A stretch of 64,000 nucleotides of DNA from Leptobrachium leishanense. Lineage: Eukaryota > Chordata > Amphibia > Anura > Megophryidae. The notes beneath the pieces are model-generated. The model ran no database searches. It was not told the origin of the DNA and saw nothing but the letters and a program-made list of their open reading frames with translations. Where the stretch lies: positions 94,151,204 to 94,215,203 of the forward strand of contig CM019069.1 in the NCBI GenBank assembly GCA_009667805.1, given 5' to 3'. This document shows, piece after piece, positions 27,205 through 38,885 of the stretch (position 1 is the stretch's first letter; each line of letters opens with the position of its first letter). A program made the position numbers and the translations under genes.

Positions 27205-27640
27205 TAGGCTAATGTCAGACTAACACAGTGATCAAGTCCGTGTCGCCGCACAGGTTAACGTCCATTGTAGCATAGAATCATGATCAATAGAGACCCACAC
27301 CCAAAGTACGTGCGCACCGAACTGTGCATGCACAACGCACATCGCAAACGGATGCAAGTTAGGCAAGAACTTAAAACCGCTACCACGGATGCGCAGAGTG
27401 CGCCACGTATGCGTAGCTTTCTGTGTGAGTGATGAGATGTCAGACGCAGCTCATTTGCAACGTCCAGCACCTTGACGCTCAAAATGTTTTTTCATATCCT
27501 TTTCAAATTTTTATAATTTTTCATATTAATTTTATTTCCCATAGTTCCCTTTTTTTTAGACGTCCGTCAAAAAAAACGGACCGTGTGGTGTCTACAGTAT
27601 CTTCCGTCAGTACGTCCGTCCGTTATGCACGCATGCAGAG
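27205..27640. mobile_element. Second copy of the CGGACGTAC MITE family, diverged
   Basis: It begins TTAGGCTAATGTCAGACTAAC, like 5737-5760. Its interior (GCATAGCTTT-like, GTCCAGCA, AAAAAAACGGACCGTG, CAGTACGTCCGTCCG) matches 5815-6080 in reverse. The right end is not clear. Another repeat with GAGTACCGATACTTTT follows at 27650-27720. Confidence 0.65.
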
Positions 27641-28081
27641 TTTTTTCAGGACCGAGTACGAGTACTGATACTTTTTTTCAAGTACTCACCGTTACCGAGT
27701 ACCGATACTTTTATTCAATGTCATGTGACGCTTTTCAATTAATAATTTAGGATTTTGCTGAAAGCCTGTCCTGTTTAAGTTAATATTACAATATATGGCT
27801 AGACACCCCATTTACCCACTGCACACACCCTGACCACACACAGACACCAGATATACATTTACAATGGCAAGAAAAAGTATGTGAACCCTTTGGGATTACG
27901 TGGAGTTTTGCATGAATTGGTCATAAAATGTGCTCTGATCTTCATCTAAGTCACAACAATTTGAAAAACACAGTCTGCTTAAAATAATACAACACAAACA
28001 TTATATGTTTTCATGTTTTTATTGAACAGAACATGTAAACATTCACAGTGCAGGGTGGAAAAAGTATGTGAACCTTTGGAC

Positions 28082-29092
<1,011 letters not shown>

Positions 29093-29337
29093 GGTTCACA
29101 TCAGGCAGTGCTTCTTGAAACCAGTAAACCCAAAACTGGTGTGTGTTTTTAAAGGGCAGGACAGCTTACAGCAACACGTCCAATAATATCACATTGATTG
29201 GACTCAAGGTTGGCTCACTCCTGGCTCCAATTAGCTCTTGGAGAAGTCATTAGGCTAGGGGTTCACGTACTTTTTCCACCCTGCACTGAATGTTTACATG
29301 TTATGTTCAATAAACACATGAAAACATATAATGTTTG

Positions 29338-29948
29338 TGTAACAGATCTCTGTGCCCGGACAGGGTCACATCTGCCAAATGCTGCTTCCTCGCTGGACAC
29401 CCAGTTTCTCCTCGTGACTCTCACACCTTTCTCTTGTACCTTAGCCACAGCTCAAGGCCCGGTGTATGTAGAGAGCCTGGCTAGCACCCCCAGGAATAAG
29501 CCGAAGCTGTAGACCTGGAGCCTTTCCTTGGCACAGCGGGCAGAAGATTCCTGGTTCCCCAAAACATGAGTCGTGACTTCAAGCTTGGTCAAAATAGAAC
29601 TGACTGTTTATTCACAGAGAGGACAGATAGTCAAGGACCAGTACATTTGCATACAATCAGACAACATCACGGATCAGATAACTACCCAGGGCCTTCAAAC
29701 AATGGAGAATGGGGGAAGGAGAAAGCCAGGGTAAACAACAGGAATTTCTTTACTGAGAGAATTTACACAATAGAAGGTACTAATACATAGATCTACACTA
29801 TACAGGGAATAACACACAGACATCAGAAATCTTTAGTTAACTGGCATATCTATAAAACAGTGAAAACCACAATATATTTAAAAGGTCCACCAGTTCCCCA
29901 ATAGTCTCTTTCATGGGCCATAGTCTCTGGGCAGGAGCCTAGCGCACA
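29338..29948 (-). repeat. 3' terminal block (LTR-like) of element X
   Basis: Minus-strand ends TGTGCGCTAGG and GATCTGTTACA, with AATAAAC as poly(A)-type signal and a TATAGATATG stretch. The purine tract next to its inner end supports an LTR boundary. It does not align with the block at 31780-32348. Its outer end resembles the outer end of the LTR at 37994 (TGTAGCAGATC on the plus strand). Confidence 0.6.
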
Positions 29949-30391
29949 TCCCCCTCCAAGTTGCACAGTGACAGCGTGTTCTTTCACATACCTCCCTCAT
30001 TTGCAGGAGACTAACCAGGCACCAGATCCCAAACGGATCTGTGAGTGTGTTAGTCTGAACCCAAGTCCCAAAAAAGTTTGTTTCTTTTCATTCACCGTGC
30101 GGTCCAGTCCACAACCATGGATGCATTCAACCTCTCCCCATATTCTCTTAGGGGCCATACAGGAGTCAACATTCCTGCAGCACTGCTTGGGGACATCTCT
30201 CCAGTGCCAGGGCCACACACATATACTAGAGAGTTACTCACCGAGCCATCCCCAGCAGCTCCCTTAGATTGTGCCCGCCAGTCGGGAGAAATGCCAGCTG
30301 CCCCATCTCCGGGTATTGCAATCAGCTGCTGGAGAGCATGGGGGGGGGGTGGTTGATGTCTCTGAAGAAAAGGGTCGGGGATCTGAGCCGG

Positions 30392-31687
30392 CTACCCAGT
30401 ATCCAGGGGCACACAAAAGGAAACCACAGCCCCCTCCACAGTTGTATTGTAATTATCCCTCTGTGGTTGATTCCAGAGAACACTGGCACTCGACTTCATT
30501 GCTGTCTCCTCACCTGGGGCTGTGTAGAGCAATGCTGGCGGTGTGGGGCTGTTTTCTTCCCAGAGATCCAGGCTATCCAAATGCAGGCAGGGCCCAGCTG
30601 CACCAGGCTCTGACGCCAGCACTACACCTGGGGAAACCGTTTTGCCCTCATGAATCACCAACTCCAGCAAGCTGTCCTCCCCGCTCACCGGCTCTGGCGA
30701 CATCATAACTTGGGGATCTCGGGCAACTGTCTCACATCCTGACAATGCAGTGGGAAATATTCCAATCTCCTCGACAACTCCAGAGTCTATAGCTGGCCCA
30801 GACACATCAAGGCCTTCAAGCTTCCCCAGCTCTCCTTGGCGGGGCGCACACTGGGGCCCATCTGCCATGCATCCCAGTAAACTGCTAGTGGGGTCTTTAG
30901 TCTCACCCACTGTCGCAAGGCATTCCTCCCTCGACATTGCACAAATGTCCCTCTGGGTCACATCGGTGGAGAACGCAGTCCCATCCACCGCTGTAGGGCA
31001 AAAATCCTCTGCTGCCCAAAAAGAGGAGGCATTCTGTACAATCGTCAGCTCCTCTGTCTGCTTCTCTGTGCAGAGCTCCTCATGGTGAGTCTGGCTTACC
31101 TGCTGACTGAGGTCTAGCAGTCTCTTGTACGATTTCTCCAGCTTCCACTCCTTGCTGGCTAACGACTCCAAGTCGTCTTGTATCCACCACACGTCAGAGA
31201 GGTTTAGCAGGTTTTCTCTGTACTCTGCAATCGCTTCCCATCTCCACTCCGTGTCATCTCCGAAATCTGGGTCTCTGACCATTCTCTCGCATAACAGTCC
31301 AGGGCCGCCGTAGCCAAAGCCTTCTGTCGGTCTGTTATTGTCCATGCTCTCAGTTCCCATCTGGACTACATACCAACGCAGGGCTTCGTAGCTCTCCTCC
31401 AGCTGTGTCTCTTCATAAACCAGACAAGCCAGATCAGTCGGCCAATTCTGGTTGCGTTGTTTATCCACCAACGCCTCACGCAATTCTATCCTCTTCAGGT
31501 ACCTTGCTTGGAATGAGGGGAGGATCTTGTTTTGGCAGCGCTGCTCTCTGTCCAGCGCCTCGTGCCAGAGTAGCCAACGTACTGTATCAGCCCAGTTCAG
31601 CTGAGTCTCCTCTGTCATAGGTCCACGATGGTTTGCCTGTACCTCTTGCAACCTCTCCCAGTACGCTGCTCCTGTGACTGCTGCCAT
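30392..31687 (-). CDS. Gag-like protein of element X, 431 codons, intact frame
   Basis: It would be the structural (particle-forming) protein of the element, acting in the cytoplasm on its own RNA. This role is inferred from its position directly after the 5' LTR and primer-binding-like site. I chose the Met at 31687 (MAAVTGAAYWERLQEV) because it has a good start context (AAGATGG) and lies past the LTR, although the open frame extends back to 31951 inside the LTR. Residues 1-150 are Trp-, Glu- and Arg-rich (WADTVRWLLWHEALDRE, ETQLEESYEALRWYV). The remaining half is acidic and Ser/Pro/Gly-rich, probably disordered. No CCHC zinc knuckle, protease or polymerase motif is visible. It has no internal stop, unlike all other element genes in this window. 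It could also be an accessory protein of unknown function. Confidence 0.6.
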   Translation of the reverse strand: MAAVTGAAYWERLQEVQANHRGPMTEETQLNWADTVRWLLWHEALDREQRCQNKILPSFQARYLKRIELREALVDKQRNQNWPTDLACLVYEETQLEESYEALRWYVVQMGTESMDNNRPTEGFGYGGPGLLCERMVRDPDFGDDTEWRWEAIAEYRENLLNLSDVWWIQDDLESLASKEWKLEKSYKRLLDLSQQVSQTHHEELCTEKQTEELTIVQNASSFWAAEDFCPTAVDGTAFSTDVTQRDICAMSREECLATVGETKDPTSSLLGCMADGPQCAPRQGELGKLEGLDVSGPAIDSGVVEEIGIFPTALSGCETVARDPQVMMSPEPVSGEDSLLELVIHEGKTVSPGVVLASEPGAAGPCLHLDSLDLWEENSPTPPALLYTAPGEETAMKSSASVLWNQPQRDNYNTTVEGAVVSFCVPLDTG

Positions 31688-31779
31688 CTTTCGCTTCTGC
31701 CGCACCGTCTGGATATCGAATCCTGGTGATGCTTTGGATGTCCTTAGACTGTAGGAAGCATCCCACAAGCTGCCACCAA

Positions 31780-32348
31780 TGTGACGGATCCCACTACTCG
31801 GGGTGAGTAGATCCGCCGTCAGCGCCGAGTACACCTGGAGGTCGGTAGTGTGGTAGCGAGGTGCCGCTGGTGCTCGTAGAATACCCCGAGGTTGCAGCGC
31901 TGTAGAGAGGTCCTTGAAGCGTCTCGGTTCCCAAAGCCCTTTTATCCCCAATTACTAGCCAAGGCAGGAGTAAAGGTTCAAACAAGAGTGATTTTATTTT
32001 GCATGTGGAACACAGGTGTATTTATGATGGAAAATGGCATTGTTCTCCCCTGGCCCGCCCTCATCCCTCCCAGGGTGATTTCTGCCACTGCCCCGAGCCA
32101 TTGCACAATTTCTCTTTGTTAACCTGGGGCCCCTCCTGCTGTGCACAGCCCTTATCTTGGGGCTCGGCGCCAGCTCATCTGGTGAACTTTCCTTGGCTCT
32201 GAATGAGAGGGGAACAGGGGAACAACAGGGAAAATCACATTGGGGTACTTATAAAAATAAGGGCTAACGAACTTTTAATAACACACAAATAAATAAACAC
32301 TTGAACTGCTGTACTGCGCTACAGCGTAGTGGCGGCCATCCCGTCACA
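31780..32348 (-). repeat. 5' LTR of element X
   Basis: 569 bp with 8-bp inverted ends TGTGACGG and CCGTCACA. Its start (GGATGGCCGCCAC on the minus strand) matches the outer edge of the unit at 37994-41610. A TTATAAGTA box and AAAATAAAATC signal are plausible promoter and poly(A) elements. Confidence 0.65.
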
Positions 32349-32353
32349 GTTTG

Positions 32354-32536
32354 TGATTACTGCAGCAGAATACTTAATACAGACAGCAAGGATACAACCA
32401 TTTTATTGAATCAACTGACAAATAACTGCCACTCAAACAGGGCTTTACACAACTTTATATATACAATACATAACACCAAAATAACTGCCACTGAAGCAGG
32501 GCTTAACACAACTTTATATATACACAATACATAACA
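32354..32536 (-). repeat. Gypsy 3' LTR with duplicated U3 block
   Basis: 183 bp. On the minus strand two units of about 60 bp (TGTTATGTATTGT, TATATAAAGTTGTGT, GTGGCAGTTATTT) lie in tandem, each with a TATATAAAG box. The 5' LTR has only one. A CAATAAAATGG poly(A) signal follows. The outer 26 bp (32354-32379) are in the opposite orientation to the equivalent 26 bp of the 5' LTR. Confidence 0.85.
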
Positions 32537-32582
32537 CCCCTCCCCCCTAGGAAATATCTTATCCTCAGTCTGTTCAACACTC

Positions 32583-35500
32583 CTAGTCTTCAAGATAGGC
32601 TGGGTGCCCACGGACTCTGGTGGACCTCCGCAATGGTACTGGAGAGTCTTGCCAAAACGGAGCACCATCCATCTCCAACTGGACAGTGTCCCGAAGATCG
32701 CCCGTGAGTGGCGACGGCTCTATGGCCCCTAGTACCTCCGCCTCTTCGGAAGTGGACACGGGTGGTGTAGGCAAACCTGTAGGAACACCGTTCTCCAGTG
32801 GGCCTGAGAACACCCTGGGATTCCCATCCGGCACTGGTCCGGTCAGCCGGCGCCGCAGCTGATCAATGTGGCGTCTGATTCATTTCCCAGAGTAACCTCG
32901 TATGACAATGGGCCCGTTACCTTAGTTACCCTGGCTGCCACCCAAGGTGCCCCACTCCCATAGTTCCTGGCCCATATCAATTCACCTGACTGTAAGTTCC
33001 TGGGGGGTTTGGGCTGAGCCGTCTCTGCCGCTACTCTGTCTGGGTGAAGTCGGTCAAGTTTCGTTGTGAGCCGGCGGCCCACCTCAGCGCCGCTGGGCTG
33101 CGACCGGTTGCTGTAGTAGGAGTTGTGTGTTGACACAGGAGGAAATTCGCCAGGCGGTGATTCCAGTCCCCATTCGTCATTCGCTTGAGCGCCTCCTTTG
33201 TGGTCCTGACCATTCGTTCCGCCTGACCGTTGGTCGCGGGGTGGAAAAGAGCGGATTTTATGTGCCGAATCATGTTGGCGTTGAGGAATGATTGAAACTC
33301 TGCTGCCGTGAATTGTGCCCCATTGTCGGAAACTATTACATCTGGCAGACCATGTGTCGCAAACAGCTGGCGCAACTCTCGGATGACCCTGGTCGTTGTC
33401 ATCGATGAGACCGGTACCACTTCCAACCACTTGGAATAACTGTCCACTACTATCAGGAATACCTGCCCCTGGAAGGGGCCCACAAAGTCAATGTGCACGC
33501 GATACCATGGGGCATGCGTGGTCTCCCAACGGTGCACTGGTGCCTGAGGCATCTCCGGTCGACTTTCCTGGCAACTCCTTACTTGCTTCTCTATGTCTTT
33601 GTCCAAGCCCGGCCACCACAAGTAGCTCCTGGCTAGAGCCTTCATCCGAACAATTCCTGGGTGCCCCTCGTGTAGGGAATCCAGCACCTTGGAGCGAAGA
33701 CTGGGTGGAATGATGACCCTGCTGCCCCACAGTACACATCCCTTGTGGGCCGACAGTTCATTTTTCTGAGAAAAGAAGTGTTGGAACTCAGACCCTGGCG
33801 GGGCCACTGGCCATCCCCTTAACACCCAGTTGAGAACTCGGCTAAGCGTTCTATCCGTGGTGGTTTCAGCTGCAACATCCCCTGCATGTAGGGGTATGTC
33901 AGGCAGGTCCTGGATCGCCAGAATATGACAAGCTGGGGCCGGATCTGGCTCAGTCTGTGGTAGAGGCAGACGGCTGAGAGCATCGGCATGGCCCATTTCC
34001 TTGCCCAGCCTGTGTACTAGCTGGTACGAGTAGGCGGCCATGAAAATGGACCATCGTAGCATTCGCGGAGACAGGATCTGTGGTGTCTGTTTGTCAGCTG
34101 TGAAGAGACCAAGCAGTGGTTTGTGGTCTGTAAAGATGGTGAAGGTACGTCCATATAAGAAGTCATGGAACTTCTTAATGCCAGCCACTATGGCGAGTGC
34201 TTCCTTGTCTATCTGGACGTAGTTCCTTTCAGCCGTAGATAACGTCCTAGAATAGTATGCGATGGGAGCCTCTTTACTATCTGGCATCCTGTGGCTTAGT
34301 ACTGCTCCAATGCCGTATGGCGACGCATCACAGGCTAGTGTTACTGGTAGTGTTTCGTTGAAATGAACTAGGACAGAGTCCGAGGACAGCAATGATTTTA
34401 CCGCACTGAATGCTTTGTTTTGAGTGCTTGACCAGACCCAGGGTGCTTGTTTGTCCAGGAGGCGGTGTAGCGGTTCTGCCAGGGCAGCCTTGTGCGGTTA
34501 GAAGGAATGGTAAAAATTGAGCAAACCCAGGAATGCTTGGAGCTCCCCCTTGGATTTTGGAGTAGGGGCTTGCTTAATTGGTTGTAGCTTTACTTCAGAT
34601 GGGTGGATGCCGGCAGCGTCGATGCGGAACCCCAGGAAGTCGGTGGATTCTTCGTCGATCCGGCACTTTCCCTCTTGAGTTTAAGGCCGGCTTCACGGAA
34701 ACGTTGGAGTACTGCGCGGAGACGTTCAGCCAGGACTGATGCCGATTCTCCCGCAATCAGGACGTCGTCAAAGTATGGGCAGACGCCGGGAATGTTCTTC
34801 AGTGTCTGTTCCATAATACTCTGGAACAACCCTGGTGCTACGCTCACCCCAAACTGCAATCGGCGCACTCGGAATGCACCTCTGTGTGTAACTATTGTTT
34901 GTGCTTCTGCGGTAGCGTCGTCTACCGGTAGCTGCTGGTAGGCCTGAGCGAGGTCTAGCTTAGCGAATATTCGGCCTCCCTGGAGCGAGGCGAGGATGTG
35001 GCTTACCACTGGCACAGGATAAGCATGCTGCTGTAGTGCCTTATTTATGGTGCACTTGTAGTCTGCGCAAATACGAACGTCCCCGTTAGGCTTAACTGGG
35101 GTCACTATGGGAGTCTCCCACTGGCTACTGTCCACGGGTTGGAGCACTCCCTGCTGTACCAGCTTGTCTAGTTCTGCATCAATTTTATGCTTCAATGCAA
35201 AAGGAACCCTATGCGGTTTTAATCGGATTGGAGGTACTGCTGGATCAAGGTTGAGTACAATGGGTGCCCCTTTGTATTGTCCCAGTTCAGTGCTGAATAC
35301 GTCAGCGTATTCTTGGCATACCGCTTCAAGATCGGTTATTTGGGTTCGATGGAGGCCCATTACCCTGATGCCCAGGGCCTCAAACCAGTCCAGTCCTAGG
35401 AGGCTGGTACGCGGCCCCTCTACGACCACCACACTGAGGGCACCCTCGAACTCTCTGAATTGTACCCTAATGGTGGCTTCGCCTCTTATGGGAACACAGC

Positions 35501-35681
35501 GATTCTGGAAGTCTGTTAGCACTAAGTCCGATTTGAGTGGAATTTGCCGTCGGCTATGGTTGCGAATATGGTCAAAAGTGGTAGAGGAAATAATGGACAG
35601 AGCCGATCCAGTATCTAACTCCATGGGCATGGGACCACTTGACGTTTTAGGTGGAGTCTTATCTTCTCTTTGATGGGACAT
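32583..35681 (-). pseudogene. Gypsy pol: protease, reverse transcriptase, RNase H, integrase
   Basis: Minus-strand order: protease with ELDTGSALSII (aspartic DTG), reverse transcriptase with KLDLAQAYQQLPV, RRLQFGVSVAPGLFQ and the catalytic box YFDDVLIAG, a frameshift near 34680, RNase H (LACDASPYGIGAVLSHR; DKEALAIV; FTIFTDHKPL), integrase with HEGHPGIVRMKALARSYLWW, HIDFVGPF, IVSDNGAQF and NGQAERMVRTTKEA (D, D, E residues present), a frameshift near 33050, then an adaptor-like end and RRSTRVRGHPAYLED before the stop at 32583. A stop also cuts the frame near 34500 (NFYHSF then stop). The second zinc-binding Cys of the integrase HHCC motif is Ser (CQES). It normally copies RNA to DNA and integrates it; here it cannot be expressed whole. 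Confidence 0.92.
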
Positions 35682-36539
35682 TGGGCCCCTGCACGTTGGA
35701 TGCTATGCCTTCCCGAGCAGTATTCAACTCTGTTCTGTCCTGGGGGCCTTTTTCCCTGATGACTTCTGCAAACTATAGCAATGTGCCCTTGCTTTCCACA
35801 GGCACGGCATACTGCTGTGTGGAATCTGCACTCTGCTTTTTCATGCTGTCCCCCGCAACTTGCGCAGCTCTGTGGGGGAGTTGCTTTCTCTATGGAGCGT
35901 GGCCGTCTGAGTGGCTCTCTCTGCAAGCGATCGATTTCTTCAATCTCCCTGCCCATTTCTGAGCCTTCTGCAGCCCCTTGGTGGATCGCTGGGGGGCTGG
36001 TGTGCGTTGATTGTGGCCGGAGAGTCTTCATGGGCCCCCCCGACAGCCTCATCCGCCATGACTTCCTTCAATGTGTCTTTAAAAGTCAGTTTCTCCATGG
36101 CGAATAGGCGCCGCTGTAATTCTCTATTATGCAGGCCGCAAATGAGCCTGTCTCTGAGACGGTCTTCCAGATCAGAAAACTCACATTGGCGTGAAGCTTG
36201 GCGAAGAGCAGCCACAAACTCTGCTGCAGATTCCCCGGATCTCTGTGCACGTTGTTCGAATGCATGGCGCCGGGCGATGACCGAGAGTTTAGGCTCAAAA
36301 TGTTCGCTTAATATTTTCTTGAGGTCTGCGTAGGCCATAGACTCTATGCTTGCCGGTGCTATCAAGTTTTCAGCAATATCAAATGTGGCTTGTCCACAGA
36401 CACATAGTAGGGTTGCTGCCTTCAGGCCATCGTCCGTGACCTGGTTAGCCCTGAGGTAGTTGTCTACTCGGGAGACCTATGAGATCCAATGTTCCGGGTG
36501 AGTAATATCGAACTCGTTGAGTCTTCCCAGATTGGCCAT
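35615..36539 (-). pseudogene. Gypsy gag with two zinc knuckles, broken
   Basis: The likely start is 36539 (MANLGRLNEFDITHPEHWIS). A TAG directly follows WIS near 36479. The frame then continues as a retrotransposon-type Gag (YADLKKILSEHFEPKLSV; FVAALRQASRQCEF; RLRDRLICGLHNRELQRRL) to a stop at 35940. A frameshift separates this from the nucleocapsid part, which holds CASCGGQHEKAEC and CRACGKQGHIAIVC, two Cys/His knuckles for RNA binding. It would form the particle that packages the element's RNA. Confidence 0.9.
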
Positions 36540-36777
36540 TTTGAGAAGGCCCCTGTGGTGCTGGTTAATGCCTGTACTACTGCGGTTGGAGCTGGGCTGC
36601 ACTTAGTCCAGTGGACGGATTCCTCAGGTCCGTCTGTGCCTCCAGTGTGTCTTACTTGCAGGCAGGGTGGGGAGAGTGGTCTGACCAGAGCTCTCTAATC
36701 GATATGACATTCAATGATTTCAGTCTCTAGGTTAGCAGCAGCTCCCTTCTCTGCAGGATCCCATCCGTCGTCGCCAC

Positions 36778-36899
36778 TATTAAGTATTGTGCTGCAGTAA
36801 TCACAGACAGCAAGGATACAACCATTTTATTGAATCAACTGACAAATAACTGCCACTCAAACAGGGCTTTACACAACTTTATATATACAATACAGAACA
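36778..36899 (-). repeat. Gypsy 5' LTR, 122 bp
   Basis: The minus strand runs from TGTTCTGTATTG with one TATATAAAG box and CAATAAAATGG to TACTTAATA, then GTGGCGACGACGG. About 96 bp are nearly identical to the 3' LTR. The inner 26 bp (36778-36803) are the reverse complement of the 3' LTR's outer 26 bp, with one mismatch. Confidence 0.85.
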
Positions 36900-37039
36900 G
36901 TTTGTGTTGTATTATTTTAAGCAGACTGTGTTTTTAAAATTGTTATGACTTAGATGAAGATCAGAGCACATTTTATGACCAATTCATGCAAAACTCCACG
37001 TAATCCCAAAGGGTTCACATACGTTTTCTTGCCACTGTA

Positions 37040-37988
37040 TATATACACACACTGGTCTGGTGGGTATTGTCAGGGATTATTATTCAATAAGAAACTTATA
37101 CGAGACACAAATATCAATCGTTTATATTTCCTAGAAATTCTCCTAAATTCTTTTAATTGTCTGTGTTTTGCTTTGAAGAATACACTAATCAATACAACTA
37201 ATTTATTAACCTTAAATTTGCTCTCTCATACATTACCTCCAATCTGGATTAAATGAGTTACTGCCTTGGAATATTCTTTGATTGTTTTGGAATATGTGAA
37301 AATTATCAATGTCAGATAATCAATGCATGTGAGTTAGAGATGTGGTGTGAAATCTTAAGTGCATTGTGTCCTGGGATGGATTGCCTGCGATGGTCTGCTT
37401 GCGTGAATGCCTTGTAACGAACAGTGCGGCTCCAATTATAGTCAATTTGACGTCACTGACAATCTATTCTCTATATTAAATATAATATTTACTATCCTCA
37501 AGAGGGCAGTGTTGCACTTCAGATTAATTCCACCATTTAATTTTTATATCTCTTATCTCAGATCAAGAGGTCAATCTGACTTACATAGACCCTCTATTTT
37601 CAGTGTAGACTCTGAGTCTATCCTGTTCAAATTAGATTTATTTTTCCACTCCTCTCAAAGTTTTTACTAGGTCTCTTTATCAGTTGAATTCTTTTCTCTG
37701 TTAAAATCACAGAATCTATTCTTCAATAATTATACTATTTACCAGTTATACTCAACAAATACTTATTGGAGCATCTATTTTCTACTGTAAATATAATAAA
37801 ATATACCTTGATTATAAGAATATATTTCGTGAATATAATAATATATTTGCAAAAATTTTAACTTTTATTCCTATACCCAAAGAGAAAATATCTTTTTGTT
37901 TTAAAGACTTAAGACAAACCAATAAATTTAAATATGACATGTCTGGCACTTAGCTTCAGCATTATATCACATAAAGACATTTTAGGTT
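37040..37988. other. AT-rich, no recognisable gene
   Basis: It may be the left part of an older repeat that continues after 41616, because the LTR unit 37994-41610 is inserted between them. No motif is visible. Confidence 0.45.
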
Positions 37989-38765
37989 CTAATTGTAGCA
38001 GATCAGCTACGCTGCAGGGGTAGCTTCGTCTGCGGTGCCGAGTCTTGCTGGAGAGCTTAGCCAGGTAGCGAGCTAGCAAGGTGGGAGAGAGATTGGCAGC
38101 GGTCCCTGGATGGTCTGGAAGTGAAGGATTCAGTGATTATGCCTTCCCAAATACTAGTCGTGACTCAGTATAGGTTGTAGGTAAATCAGAATGTATTTAG
38201 AATGGGAACAGACAGTGCTTATATACAAAATACAGCCATGCAGCCATTCAGACTTCCCGCCCAGCCCAACAGTTCTGATTGGTTGGTTCCAAGACCACTG
38301 CAGGCTTCTTTCAGGTCCTCTTCAGTCTTCACTTGGGTCCACTGGTTGTATGCAGATGAAGTCTTGACCCCACAGTGACCACATACAGTGATTTACATAA
38401 CCCATTGTAAAGGGAATCAGATAGTGGGTGGCTGAGACAATGTGACTCCCAACCTTTAGGAACAGGTAACCAGATAACAGATATCCAAAGAGAAAGCACT
38501 TTTGCATAATCGGCAAGTTACTCAAACCTATTGTACATTCTATACAAAGGAAAGCATTTGACACTAGTGGCAGGTAGTGTCTTTAAAAAAACACATTTAG
38601 CTAAAGAAATATAAGTTGATTTAAAACTAAAATGAGCAAATGACAATACATTTAAAACCACATAATATAACTGAACATAAAGTATTTTGGAGTTTGAAGC
38701 GTGGAGCGCTACATCTGTGACCAGGGCTGTAGGAAGGGCGAGGCGAGTGAGGCACGTGCCTCGGG

Positions 38766-38885
38766 CACAGCTGTGAAGGGGCGCAGCCATGGCTCGAGTC
38801 CTGTGGGAACGCAGGTTGCGGGAACCTGCGTTCCCGCAGCTTTCCAGCAGGACTCGAGCCATGGCTGCGCCCCTTCACAGCTGTG
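38766..38885. repeat. 120-bp palindrome
   Basis: The arms run from CACAGCTGTGAAGGGGCGC through CATGGCTCGAGTCCTG to GAACGCAGGTT and are mirrored exactly apart from a 10-bp bulge in the right arm. The loop is only GCGGG. It is GC-rich, so it could extrude or form a very stable RNA hairpin. Confidence 0.92.

Larger units (their letters stand above)
29338..32348 (-). mobile_element. Gag-only LTR element X with unlike ends
   Basis: The unit starts TGTAACAGATC and ends CCGTCACA (TG..CA) and is flanked by GTTTG at 29333-29337 and 32349-32353. On the minus strand a 569-bp 5' LTR (32348-31780) has TGTGACGG and CCGTCACA at its ends and an AATAAAATC signal. It is followed by TTGGTGGCAGC, a typical Gypsy primer-binding-site position. 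A gag-like ORF follows, then a purine run (GGAGGGGGA) at 29949 and a 611-bp 3' terminal block (29948-29338). No protease, reverse transcriptase or integrase is present, so it is non-autonomous. Oddly, the two terminal blocks are not copies of each other. Confidence 0.7.
32354..36899 (-). mobile_element. Gypsy LTR retrotransposon (Mag-like), decayed
   Basis: 4546 bp on the minus strand: 5' LTR 36899-36778, a primer-binding-like GTGGCGACGACGG directly inside it, gag, protease, reverse transcriptase, RNase H, integrase, a polypurine tract (GGGGGGAGGGG, 32547-32537) and 3' LTR 32536-32354. GTTTG flanks both ends (32349-32353 and 36900-36904). The gene order PR-RT-RH-IN identifies Ty3/Gypsy. The very short LTRs and the C-terminal RRSTRVRGHP tail point to the Mag group. 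Several stops and frameshifts make it inactive. It entered the same pentamer as element X. Confidence 0.92.

Noticed and set aside
30269..30708. Plus-strand ORFs of 114 and 145 codons
   Set aside because: They are antisense shadows of the gag-like ORF and its 3' region; no recognisable content.
34603..36333. Plus-strand ORFs of up to 188 codons
   Set aside because: Antisense to Gypsy gag and pol, whose motifs are unambiguous on the minus strand.
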